From: Myxococcus hansupus
Lineage (GTDB): Bacteria; Myxococcota; Myxococcia; Myxococcales; Myxococcaceae
NCBI RefSeq assembly: GCF_000280925.3
Contig: NZ_CP012109.1
Location: 558,001 to 622,000, forward strand
Length of the DNA: 64,000 nucleotides
Reading direction: 5' to 3'
In this document: in pieces, positions 43,508-51,766 of the stretch
Layout of the letters: each line of letters opens with the position of its first letter
Position numbering within the stretch: position 1 is the first letter of the stretch
Made by a program: the position numbers and the translations under genes
The notes under the pieces: model-generated
Seen by the model: the letters and a program-made list of their open reading frames with translations, nothing else
What the model was told of the DNA's origin: nothing
Database searches by the model: none

Positions 43508-44371
43508 GTGAATGGCTTTACACGGTGGCTGGGGTTGCTTCCCGTCATGGCTTTGCTGGCCTGCGTGGAAGACCGCTCGGCGCCGGCGAGTTCGTTGGTG
43601 ACGCGGTTTCCGGCGGAACAGCCGCTCAAGCTTCAGCCCTCGCAAGAGGGCGCGTTCGTCGTCCAGGCGATGAACGAAGACGCGTTTGCGGTGGATGACG
43701 TCGAGGTCATGTTCCTCGAACTGGATGATGACCGTTTTGAATTGTTGGAGGCGCAGGATTCCGGCCCGGTGGTCCGGACCACGGCCGTTGATGAGGGAAC
43801 CGGACTGCGAGGCGCCGCGCGACTGCGCTTCCGAGTGAAGCCGGATGCTCCATATGGCGTCGCGCAGCTCGCCGCTTCACTTGTCCGGCCGGAGCATGGC
43901 GGAGCGACAGATGCCGCCACGGCCAGCAGCCTGGCCCAGGTCTCGGTGGAGATCGTCCCCGACATCTTGAAGGTCCGGCTCACGCCCCATCCGGTGGAGC
44001 CCCTCGTCTTGAAGGTCGGCGCGACTGAGAAACAGTACGTCTATGTGCAGGCCGTGGATGACCAGGGCCAGCCCATCGACAAGCTGGAAATCTACGCGGA
44101 GGTCTTTGGCGGTGTGGATTCGCCCGTGGCACTGATGGATGGCGATACAGCGCACGCCCGTTCCACGCGGACCACGGACGTCGACATCGTCATGGGGATG
44201 GTAACGGTCGGCGTCGTCCGGTGGGAGGTCCGCCTGAAGGGGGCTGTGACGACGCCCACCACGGCGCAGGTGCGGTTTGGACTGGTGGGAGGCGGAGGGG
44301 CAGGCGCCGAGTCGCGGACAGGCAAGTTCGACATCCAGATTGTTCCCGCCGACGCGGAGCCCGCGCGATGA
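43508..44371 (+). CDS. Unrecognised lipoprotein
   Basis: A 287-residue lipoprotein: GTG start at 43508 with an AGGGGGAA site, and a lipobox ALLAC giving Cys after about 19 residues. The mature part is beta-rich and negatively charged, with two probable Ig-like domains (about 40-160 and 165-280). No enzyme motif is seen. It begins a three-gene unit: its stop overlaps the next ATG, and the third gene follows after eight bases. Its function is unknown. Confidence 0.72.
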   Translation: MNGFTRWLGLLPVMALLACVEDRSAPASSLVTRFPAEQPLKLQPSQEGAFVVQAMNEDAFAVDDVEVMFLELDDDRFELLEAQDSGPVVRTTAVDEGTGLRGAARLRFRVKPDAPYGVAQLAASLVRPEHGGATDAATASSLAQVSVEIVPDILKVRLTPHPVEPLVLKVGATEKQYVYVQAVDDQGQPIDKLEIYAEVFGGVDSPVALMDGDTAHARSTRTTDVDIVMGMVTVGVVRWEVRLKGAVTTPTTAQVRFGLVGGGGAGAESRTGKFDIQIVPADAEPAR

Positions 44372-45966
44372 GCACGCTCCGCATGATTTCGCGCAGGTTG
44401 GCGAGGTTGTTACCCACGGCGCTGTTGTTCCTTTCGACTGGCGCCGGGGCATCGGAGACGCCGGCTGATGGGACGCTGGGGCCGGCGCTCTGCAAGTTGT
44501 TCGAGAGTGGTACTCGGGGATACACCCTACGGTGCCCCAAGCGCGTGGACCCCTACCGAGGTGAGAACACGCGGCTTCATGCCACGTACAAGATTGACGG
44601 TGGTGAGCCCAAGCAGGCCGAGGTCTTTGGCGACGCGACTTCGTGGATGGTGCACATCTCCCATCGCGTGAATCCTGGGGATGAGGTTCGGGTCGGGCTC
44701 ACCTACTACTTCACTCCGACTGAAGCCGTGAAGCAGGCGCTCCGGGAAGAGCTTCGGAAGTTCGACCTGTCGCTGGTGGAGAAGATCGAGCAGGCACTGG
44801 TTCTCCATAAGAGTCGGTGGAAGGAGCAGTTCTCCATCGACCCAGCGGAGGGCCCCTTCGAGCTGCTCAAATCCTCCCGCCTGCGAGACGATACTCCAAC
44901 CATCCCAGCCCTGTTGGCGGAGGTGGGGTTCAAGCAGGACGCCTCCACTCGGCGGTGGGCTCCGACGGACGTGACGTTGAGCCGTCTCAACCTGAGGGCC
45001 ATGCAGGAGGCGACGTCAGGTGTGCTCGACTCAGAGGAGTTCGAGCTTGCCGAGGGCGGCTCCCGTCATTGTCTGGAGCTGCTTGAAGAGGGAACACTGG
45101 GCACCACCCCTCGAGGGCTCATCGATACGGCCACACGTTGTCTGGTCAAGGCCGAGTCGCTGGCCCCTCCACCCGAGGGCGCCGCGCCGAAGACCGCGTG
45201 CAAGGACCTCTTCAGTGTCCCGCTCTCGAAGATGAAAGCGCAGGGATGGCCCGCCTCGGGCAAGGCCATTGAGGATGTGCTCAAGGACTTGGGCGACGCT
45301 CAGTCCAACGGCGTGAACCAAAAGTGTGAAGAGAAGACGCTGACGGGACTGAGCTCCTCCGGACATCTGCTGGTGCTGGCTCGCCATCAGGCAGCCCTTG
45401 CCCCAGCGGAGGCCGCGCATCGCGAACGCGTGGAGCGGATGGCTGCGGTCATCGTGGTCACCGATGAGTGGGCGGATGGCAAGGAGGACATCTTGAAGGC
45501 CGAGGCAGCGCGGCGGGGGTACTCGTTGTCGTCCGGCGCCGTCTATCTCACGAGGATGGATGACCTCGTCTATCCTATCGCGGTCTCTGTATGTCCTTTT
45601 GACTGTCTCAGGGGCGACGAGCAGTTCTGGCATGGGGGCCTCCAGCGAGATCGGATTCTTCGCTCCCTTTCCGTGGAGATTGGCGTCGCGGCGTTGACCG
45701 CGGACAACCATGGTGATGCGCGACGGAAGGGGGGGCCGGGATTCCTCCTGGGGGCGAGTTGGCAGGTGCTCGCGCCCTTCAAGCTCAGTGGCGGGACGCT
45801 GTTCTTCGAGAACCAAGAGAACCGAGGATGGCAGTTCGACGGCTTCGTGGGCGTGACGCTGGATGCGGCGAAGGCCGTCGAGATGATGGGGATTCTGGGT
45901 GTGACGGTCCCCGTGCAGCTCACGAACACCGGGTCCCGGTCTGTTCCTGCGAACCCTACCCGCTAG
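44368..45966 (+). CDS. Unrecognised exported protein
   Basis: A 532-residue protein with a signal peptide (cleavage near AGASE, residue 29). Residues 40-120 form a small beta region with two Cys. The middle is helical with several more Cys (RHCLELL, TRCLVKA, TACKDLF, NQKCEEK), and the last 130 residues have Gly-rich strand-like segments (FLLGASWQVL, WQFDGFVGVTL) like a small beta barrel. No family recognised. The ATGA overlap with the lipoprotein gene suggests they work together. Confidence 0.68.
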   Translation: MSTLRMISRRLARLLPTALLFLSTGAGASETPADGTLGPALCKLFESGTRGYTLRCPKRVDPYRGENTRLHATYKIDGGEPKQAEVFGDATSWMVHISHRVNPGDEVRVGLTYYFTPTEAVKQALREELRKFDLSLVEKIEQALVLHKSRWKEQFSIDPAEGPFELLKSSRLRDDTPTIPALLAEVGFKQDASTRRWAPTDVTLSRLNLRAMQEATSGVLDSEEFELAEGGSRHCLELLEEGTLGTTPRGLIDTATRCLVKAESLAPPPEGAAPKTACKDLFSVPLSKMKAQGWPASGKAIEDVLKDLGDAQSNGVNQKCEEKTLTGLSSSGHLLVLARHQAALAPAEAAHRERVERMAAVIVVTDEWADGKEDILKAEAARRGYSLSSGAVYLTRMDDLVYPIAVSVCPFDCLRGDEQFWHGGLQRDRILRSLSVEIGVAALTADNHGDARRKGGPGFLLGASWQVLAPFKLSGGTLFFENQENRGWQFDGFVGVTLDAAKAVEMMGILGVTVPVQLTNTGSRSVPANPTR

Positions 45967-45974
45967 GAGTCACC

Positions 45975-46274
45975 ATGCTGGCCATCAGAATCCTCCAGAA
46001 CACCCTGACGAGCGGGGCCCCGTTTTCGATTCGAGTGATGAATGGGACGATCAGCGATGTCACTTTCACGCTGGAGGTCGAGGGGCAAGCCCGGAGTTTC
46101 GCCATCGATGGTGGTCAGCCCCAGGCTCGCATCACGCTCCAGGTGCCGGGCGGTGTTCCGACCATTTTCCAGGTGGAGGCGTGGGGAACCGCCGACGTTG
46201 GGAGCCAGGTCACGGTGACCGCCGAGTCGCCTGGTAAGCCGACGCGCTCCAAGCGCGCGACGGTTGGTATTTGA
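45975..46274 (+). CDS. Small beta-rich protein, unrecognised
   Basis: A 99-residue protein without a signal peptide, preceded by a good TAGGAGT site. The pattern of alternating strands (FSIRVMNGTISDVTFTLEV, split here from its strand pairs, and TIFQVEAWGTADVG) suggests an immunoglobulin-like or lectin-like beta sandwich. It is the last gene of the three-gene unit and ends just before a strong hairpin. Function unknown; since it lacks an export signal it may be cytoplasmic, or use the partner proteins for export. Confidence 0.6.
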   Translation: MLAIRILQNTLTSGAPFSIRVMNGTISDVTFTLEVEGQARSFAIDGGQPQARITLQVPGGVPTIFQVEAWGTADVGSQVTVTAESPGKPTRSKRATVGI

Positions 46275-46300
46275 GAGCAGCCCTGGCGCGTTGACAGCAA

Positions 46301-46326
46301 GGGAGCGGCACTCCTCCGCCGCTCCC
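46301..46326. terminator. Hairpin terminator between convergent genes
   Basis: A perfect nine-base stem GGGAGCGGC/GCCGCTCCC with an eight-base loop lies between the convergent small-protein gene and the lanthipeptide precursor gene. No T-run, but the symmetry and position favour bidirectional termination. Confidence 0.6.
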
Positions 46327-46368
46327 TCGGGGCCGTGTTCCTGACCTCGATTCACGGCCCGACGGACA

Positions 46369-46611
46369 TCAGGCGCAGCAGTGCGACGTACCGCAGGGCG
46401 TGAACAGACAGCTTCGCTGCGTGGGCGTGGGGTTGCTGGGGCACGTGGCTTCGGTGTCGCCACCGGTGATGAACGCCAGCGTCGCGTCGTCCAGCTCCAT
46501 GACGGAGGCGGGGCTGTCGGGCAGCGCGGCGCGCTCCGCGTCGGTCAGGCTGTCGTAGTAGTCGGCATCACGCCAGGCGCGGAGGATGTGCTTCTTGTCG
46601 CTGTGGCTCAT
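46369..46611 (-). CDS. Class II lanthipeptide precursor (mersacidin/lichenicidin-type leader)
   Basis: An 80-residue precursor. The leader (residues 1-51) has the mersacidin/lichenicidin-type pattern: an ILRAWRDADYYDSL helix, a run rich in Ala and Pro (AERAALPDSPA), an acidic MELDDATL segment and a double-glycine cut site ITGG. The 29-residue core holds five Cys (57, 68, 73, 78, 79) and nine Ser/Thr, mostly N-terminal to a Cys, so up to five lanthionine or methyllanthionine rings are possible. The end is a CC pair plus Ala. It lies 85 bases after the LanM gene on the same strand. No second peptide was found nearby. Confidence 0.9.
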   Translation of the reverse strand: MSHSDKKHILRAWRDADYYDSLTDAERAALPDSPASVMELDDATLAFITGGDTEATCPSNPTPTQRSCLFTPCGTSHCCA

Positions 46612-46696
46612 GGTGCTGCTCCTCGTGGGTTGTTGAGGGACTGCCTGCGGACCGCCAACCCTTGCGGTGCCGGAGTTCGTTGGAGACGCGGCCGTG

Positions 46697-49600
46697 TCAG
46701 GTGCCGGGTGGGGCCACGGACAGCAGGTCTGGCAGTGGCTCCGGGGCCGCGAGCCGCGCCAGGCCGTAGGCGATGCCCGAGAGCCCCACCATCAACCCTG
46801 GCGTCTCGATGCTTCCGGGCAGGCCGTGGAGCGGGCCATGGGCGTCGAGGCTTTGGAGGATGCCGCCGGCGATTCGATACGTGCGGTGCAGGAGGTCGTC
46901 GTCGCGCAGGGCACGCGCCGCCTCCAACAGGAAGAGGGCGTTGCCCAGGTCTCCGTGACAAAGGCCATGGTTGGAGCCGAAGCCTCTTTCGAGCGTGACG
47001 CTGACGGCCGCGGAGACCTCCTCGCGCACGGTGGCATCATCGAGCAGCGGAAGCCCGGCCACCCGCGCCAGCCCGATGCCCGGGGCGCCGTTGCACCAGC
47101 CGTACATGAAGCTCGGGCCGCCTCCACCACCGTGCGTGCCCGTGTTTTCGCGCAGGTCGGGCCAGTTTCGCGCCACGGGCGAATAGAGGCTCCGCTCGTA
47201 CTCCAGCGCGGCGAGGGCCGTGGCGCGAAACCTCGCTTCACCCGTGGCGGAGGACAGCCGCAGCAGCGCCAGGGCGATGCCCGCTGTTCCGTGAGACAAC
47301 CCGCAGAGGGCCTGTCCTCCCGAGGATGGCGCGGGCCAACCCACGCCGTGTGCCTGGGGCTGTGCTCGCTGGACCAGCCGTTCCCCGCAGGTTCGCGCCA
47401 GACGCAACGCTTTGTCTGAAGGACACAGCGCCAGGAGCGCGAGGATGCTGCCCGCGCTTCCCGCGCCCAGGTCCAGGTGTTCGTCCTGTTCCACTTCCGG
47501 CGCGACATGGTCGAGGAGCGCATCGGCCAGCTCGTGCAGCGACGCGTCTCGCCACAGTGCGCCCAGATGCGCCAGGGCGTAGAGGATGCCGCCCCAACCA
47601 TTGAGAATGCCGATTCCACGCACCTGCGTGGGGGCTTCCTCCAGTCTCCAGGCCAGGTGACGGACGGCGCCACGCGCGGCGTGGGTGAGCCGTTCATCCG
47701 ATGTCAGCGCGCCGAGATACCCCAGTGCCAGTGCGATGCCGGGGAGCCCCTGGTACAGGTCCACGCCGGCCTGGACGAGTTGCAGCTCCTTCGATGGCAT
47801 GAAGTCGAGCGACAGCCAGTGGGAATGGCCTGCTCCCGAGAAGGACAGGGCCACCACCCGCTCGCTGATGCGCCGTGCCGCCGCCAGGAGTGCTTCGGGA
47901 TGGGCCGGCTCGGAGGCTTCCCGGAACGCATAGGAGGGGCGCGGCGCGGCGGGTGGGTTCGTCAGTCGGACCCGGTCCAACGTGCTCCGCAGCAGGGCGG
48001 TCTGTCTCAGGTGGTCCTCTGGTGACAGGTGCTCCAGTCTGCGTCGCGCGCGCTCCAGGCCGGTGTCGTCGAAGAAGCCTGGGAGGTGCCGGCCCGTGCC
48101 CGACCACAAATCGCGGGAGCCGGGCAGGGTGGTGAAATGCGGGACGTCACCGCGCTGCAACTCCTCCTGCTCCAGCGGGATGAGCGTCTCCAGATACGGG
48201 CGCTCCTTCACCGTGAGCCAGAGGTGGTCGAAGAAGCGCTGGCGGTCCAGTGCGTCCCCCAGGGCGTGGGGATGCAGGCTCTCGTGGAGCAGGGCGCCGT
48301 AGCTGGTCGTGTCGCGGAAGAGCACGCGCGTGGGCGCGCCCGCGAAGGCATCCAGGGGGCCTTCAGAGGCGAGGAGTGCGTCGCGGTGCTCGGTCAGCAA
48401 CCGGTACATGTGCGTGAAGCCCGTGCTGAGCGCTTCCATGTGCTCGGCCGCGGCGAGCGACTGGCCGTCATGCCGAGGGCGATTGTCCGCGGCGGGAATC
48501 TCCAGCCGCCGTCGCTCGAAGCGCAGCCGGTCCGTGCCGTGCTCCTTGGGCATGAGGTAGCCCAGCGGCGTGAGCTGGGGAGCGCTGTTTCCCAGCGCGC
48601 TGAAGTCCACCTCCGTGCCGTCGCGCGAGCGCCAGATGGGCTGGGGCAACAGCCCGCTCTTGAGCACCGTTCCATCCAGCACCGTGCCGGGCTGGGACTC
48701 GACCTCCCGCATCGAGCGGGCGAGCGTGTACGGATGAAAGAGCGTCTCCAGGTCCACCAGGACGGGGTGCTCGCCCGCCGCGATGAGGTTCTCGTAATGC
48801 ATGTCGATGACGTCCATCGCGTACAGCAGTGCGATGAGGCCGCCCTGCCGCTCGTGGAAGCGCCGCACCGCTTCAGCCGAGTCACAGGGGGCGGCTCGAA
48901 CGAACTCCATCCACCCGTAATCATCGCGGGGGAGGACCTCCACCGTGCGCAGCGAAGGTGTGAGTCCTCGCGCGTTCAGCCACGCGAGGAGGTGCTGGAA
49001 CGCGGCCTCCGCGGCGAGCGGGCGGGGCTTGTACACAAGTTGGAGTCCTGACTCGAAGCGCAGCACGGACACGCTCCGCCCACCTCGATGTGGGTCGGAC
49101 AGGCCGCCTTGTACCTCCACCAACCTCCCGGGTGCTTCGCCGCCGTTGAAGTGACGCCACAGCGCGGGGGCATCCTGGGCCAGCCGCTGCATCAGCTCCA
49201 GGCTCGCGTGTTCCCAAGAGGCGATGCGTTCGACGGCCTGTCGCGCGAGCACGGGGTAGCGGCCGAGGATGTCGAGCGCCACCGCCCGGTGGCGGAGCTG
49301 GCGGACGAAGTCCTGGAAGCGGGCTTCCGATGTGGTTCCCTGAAGCCTGTCTTCGAGTTGCGCCGCGTGAAGCTCCACTGCGAGTGCGCGCCCCAGCAAC
49401 GGCAGCAGCAGCCGGGGCAGCGGCGCGAGCAGCATGTGCGCAGCGCGGTCAGGGGTGAAGGGTGCGTCAGGCGTCTTGCGCGCTTCGTCGGCCAATGCGG
49501 ACAGGAGTCGTGCATGGGCCGTGTGAACCAGCGGCTCCACCAGCGCGAGGAGCGGCGCGCCCGGTGGCGTGGGCTGTGGCCACGTCAGGGGCTCCGCGGG

Positions 49601-49888
49601 TGGACCGGCATACGCGCGTTCAATGTCAGTCATCCAGGGAGGAGCGCTGCCCATGCGTTCACGCAGGGCTTCGGCGGGCTCTCCGAGCAGGGTGTGCAAC
49701 TCCTGCTCCGTGACACTCGACGTCCGCAGCCGCTGGGCCCAGATGGAGTCAAGTGACAGCGGCTCTTGCCTGCGCCAGCGCTCCAGGCGGCGCTTCGCGC
49801 GGGCCTCGTCGACAGGGGGAGACGCGGCCACGTCACGCAAGGACGGAAGCCGCTCCTCCAGGAAATGGCCCAGCACCCACTGCGACAT
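46697..49888 (-). CDS. lanM: Class II lanthipeptide synthetase LanM
   Basis: A 1063-residue bifunctional enzyme that dehydrates Ser/Thr by phosphorylation and then cyclises Cys onto the dehydro residues. The N-terminal DUF4135 dehydratase/kinase-like domain has VYKPRPLAAEAAF (near 286), YGWMEF and a catalytic DMHYENL followed by VDLETLFHP (near 370). The LanC-like domain (about 700-1060) has zinc ligands Cys in GWCNGAPG (near 930) and Cys-His in GLCHGDLG (near 974). The ATG at 49888 was chosen for the GGAG site just upstream; 49903 also works. It precedes the precursor gene. No LanT protease-exporter is seen in the window. Confidence 0.95.
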   Translation of the reverse strand: MSQWVLGHFLEERLPSLRDVAASPPVDEARAKRRLERWRRQEPLSLDSIWAQRLRTSSVTEQELHTLLGEPAEALRERMGSAPPWMTDIERAYAGPPAEPLTWPQPTPPGAPLLALVEPLVHTAHARLLSALADEARKTPDAPFTPDRAAHMLLAPLPRLLLPLLGRALAVELHAAQLEDRLQGTTSEARFQDFVRQLRHRAVALDILGRYPVLARQAVERIASWEHASLELMQRLAQDAPALWRHFNGGEAPGRLVEVQGGLSDPHRGGRSVSVLRFESGLQLVYKPRPLAAEAAFQHLLAWLNARGLTPSLRTVEVLPRDDYGWMEFVRAAPCDSAEAVRRFHERQGGLIALLYAMDVIDMHYENLIAAGEHPVLVDLETLFHPYTLARSMREVESQPGTVLDGTVLKSGLLPQPIWRSRDGTEVDFSALGNSAPQLTPLGYLMPKEHGTDRLRFERRRLEIPAADNRPRHDGQSLAAAEHMEALSTGFTHMYRLLTEHRDALLASEGPLDAFAGAPTRVLFRDTTSYGALLHESLHPHALGDALDRQRFFDHLWLTVKERPYLETLIPLEQEELQRGDVPHFTTLPGSRDLWSGTGRHLPGFFDDTGLERARRRLEHLSPEDHLRQTALLRSTLDRVRLTNPPAAPRPSYAFREASEPAHPEALLAAARRISERVVALSFSGAGHSHWLSLDFMPSKELQLVQAGVDLYQGLPGIALALGYLGALTSDERLTHAARGAVRHLAWRLEEAPTQVRGIGILNGWGGILYALAHLGALWRDASLHELADALLDHVAPEVEQDEHLDLGAGSAGSILALLALCPSDKALRLARTCGERLVQRAQPQAHGVGWPAPSSGGQALCGLSHGTAGIALALLRLSSATGEARFRATALAALEYERSLYSPVARNWPDLRENTGTHGGGGGPSFMYGWCNGAPGIGLARVAGLPLLDDATVREEVSAAVSVTLERGFGSNHGLCHGDLGNALFLLEAARALRDDDLLHRTYRIAGGILQSLDAHGPLHGLPGSIETPGLMVGLSGIAYGLARLAAPEPLPDLLSVAPPGT

Positions 49889-50082
49889 CACGCCTGCTCC
49901 CATCCAGGTCGAGGCCTGGCGTGTTCGAGTCGTTCGACGGCGTGTCTGTGACGGAGTTGCTCAATGACTATCGTGCACCTTCATCGCCGCCTGTGCCAGG
50001 GGGGGCTTGGCGGTGGTGCTGGCGTGCCACGCGGCGTCATGGCCATGTCGCTTCGCGTTGTGGACTGAGGCAGACTGGCGCC

Positions 50083-50892
50083 ATGCTTCGCCTGCGCCGC
50101 ATGCTCATCATCGCACTCGCCACCTTCGGGACGTGTTACCTCGCGTTGTGCATTGCGGTGTTCGCGCTGCAACGCTCCTTGCTCTATCCGGCGCCGAAGG
50201 GCACGCCGCCGTTGTCGACCATCAAGGACTTCAGCCGCCTTCCCCTGAGCGGAGGCCTGTACGTGGACCTGTTCTATCTGCCGGCGTTTCCTGGCGCGCC
50301 CACGGTGGTGCACTTCCATGGGAATGGTGAAGAGGTCCTGACGCAAGTGGGGCTGGGGTCCTTGATGGAGGAGCGCGGCCTGGGCTTCCTGGCCGTCGAG
50401 TACCCGGGCTACGGCGCGTCACCCGGCAAGCCCACGGAGGAGGGCATCTACGAGGCCGCGGAGGCCGCGCTGCGCTGGCTGCGTGAGCAGGGCGTGACGG
50501 TGCAGCAGACCGTGCTCAGTGGCCGCAGCCTGGGCACGGGCGTGGCGGTGGAGATGGCGCGCCGAGGGCACGGCGCCCGGGTCATGCTGGTGAGTCCGTA
50601 CACCTCCATCCCCGACATCGGCGCCTCGGCATTCCCCTACTTGCCCGTGGGCCTGCTCGCGCGTGACCGGTACGACACCGCGTCCAAGGCGGCCTCGGTG
50701 ACGCTGCCCGTGCTCATCATCCATGGCGAGGAGGACGACCTCATTCCGGTGGCCATGGGCCGCAAGCTGGGGACGCTCTTCCCCCATGCCGTGGTCGAGA
50801 CAGTGGCCGGGGCGGGGCACAACGATGTCCTCGAGGACCTTGCCAAGGTGTACAAACACCGCATGGCGTCATTCGCGCTCGGAGAGCCTTGA
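50083..50892 (+). CDS. Membrane-anchored alpha/beta hydrolase (BEM46/ABHD13-like)
   Basis: A 269-residue serine hydrolase. An N-terminal helix (about residues 8-28) anchors it in the inner membrane. VVHFHGNGEE forms the oxyanion strand, GRSLGTG the nucleophile elbow (Ser near 150), IHGEEDDLIP the acid site and GAGHND the His. These are the marks of the BEM46/ABHD13 group of peptidases or acyl hydrolases. It is divergent from LanM across 194 bases. A role in leader removal is conceivable but not supported by anything other than position. Confidence 0.87.
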   Translation: MLRLRRMLIIALATFGTCYLALCIAVFALQRSLLYPAPKGTPPLSTIKDFSRLPLSGGLYVDLFYLPAFPGAPTVVHFHGNGEEVLTQVGLGSLMEERGLGFLAVEYPGYGASPGKPTEEGIYEAAEAALRWLREQGVTVQQTVLSGRSLGTGVAVEMARRGHGARVMLVSPYTSIPDIGASAFPYLPVGLLARDRYDTASKAASVTLPVLIIHGEEDDLIPVAMGRKLGTLFPHAVVETVAGAGHNDVLEDLAKVYKHRMASFALGEP

Positions 50893-51007
50893 CGCTGTCT
50901 GTCAATGTCTCCAGCCTGACAACGCCTGTTGCGTGTCTGGTTTGTGAGGATTGGGAGTGGAAGGCTGCGCGGCGCTTCAATCCCCCTTCGAGTGCAAGGA
51001 GATGCCC

Positions 51008-51235
51008 ATGCGAAGCGCCATGGCCGTGTTGGTGTCGTTGAGTGCGTCGTTCCTGATGGCTTGCGGACCGGTCGCGGAGCCGGGTGAAGATGAGCTGACG
51101 GCCGAGTCCCTCGAACTCATCTCCCCGGTCTGTGGCGACGGCGTGTGCTGCATGGAGTACCAGTCGGAGTGCCCTATCGACTGTCCCTGGGGGGATGGCG
51201 GCATGGGCGACCGGATGTGTTACGTCGCCTGGTAG
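51008..51235 (+). CDS. Small Cys-rich lipoprotein
   Basis: A 75-residue protein with a lipobox (FLMAC). The AAGGAG site at 50996-51001 gives best spacing to the ATG at 51008; another ATG six bases earlier is too close to it. The mature chain is acidic, with a C-terminal module rich in Cys (VCGDGVCCMEYQSECPIDC, then MCYVAW), reminiscent of the repeated CGDGVC..E......C..DC units found in many myxobacterial surface proteins. It is probably a free-standing copy of that disulfide module. Function unknown. Confidence 0.68.
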   Translation: MRSAMAVLVSLSASFLMACGPVAEPGEDELTAESLELISPVCGDGVCCMEYQSECPIDCPWGDGGMGDRMCYVAW

Positions 51236-51385
51236 GCCTTGGGTAGCTTGCCCTTCGCGGCCCGAAGCACGGACCCCTTGGGCGTGGCCGATGACGTGAG
51301 GTGTTCCTCGAGGCAGTCGAGGAACACCGTCAGGCGGCGGCTCGGGCTCCGGCCGGCGGTGTGCACCGCGTGAAGCTCCGTCGCG
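51220..51385 (-). pseudogene. C-terminal remnant of a LysR-type regulator
   Basis: The minus strand encodes ELHAVHTAGRSPSRRLTVFL followed by DCLEEHL and a short basic tail to a TAA at 51220. This matches the end of LysR substrate-binding domains, which read like ELxAVYPxxRxxSPRVRAFLDFL. Nothing of the earlier 250 residues is present; upstream the frame loses any likeness to LysR. The fragment overlaps the lipoprotein gene's 3' end by 16 bases on the other strand. It is non-functional. Confidence 0.55.
51300..51328. repeat. 12-base perfect inverted repeat
   Basis: GGTGTTCCTCGA and TCGAGGAACACC are separated by GGCAG. The repeat lies within the LysR remnant. It could be an accidental product of coding sequence (FLDCLEEHL) or a transcription stop acquired after decay. 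Confidence 0.6.
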
Positions 51386-51661
51386 GAGGCGATTGTCGGG
51401 CTGTTGCTGCTGGTGGGCATCCAGGTCCGGAGCGTGCTCGTATCGGGCGCGCTGCTGATGCTGGTGCTGATTGGCGGCGCCTGCTCCGCGCAGAACTGGA
51501 GCGCCGCGAGCATCCAGATGATCTACCTCGGGTTCTGCGTCGTCCTCCTCGCCACGGTGCATCTCGACCATCTCTCGGTCGATGCGTGGATGCGTGGCAG
51601 CGGCCCGTTGCGAGGCATCCCTCCGTGGGGGCGCATCACCGGTTGTTGGCGGGCTCGGTGA
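51374..51661 (+). pseudogene. Remnant of a DoxX-like small membrane protein
   Basis: The plus strand from a stop at 51371-51373 encodes two hydrophobic helices (AIVGLLLLVGIQVR, then VLIGGACSAQNW) and IYLGFCVVLLATVHLD, with an end like VDAWMRG. The arrangement recalls the C-terminal half of DoxX-family proteins. The N-terminal half and any start with a ribosome site are missing. It abuts the LysR remnant head-on at about 51374-51385, as if two neighbouring genes had been joined by deletion. The remaining 105 bases to the MTA phosphorylase gene show nothing. Confidence 0.4.
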
Positions 51662-51766
51662 GTCGGGCGGACGTGTCATCCACGTGCTTGCCGGGGCTTG
51701 TCCGGGCTCCTACGCTCCCCGCCGCTGGCACGGCGTTCGTGTTGGCGCTGACTGGGAGCCCGCCGC

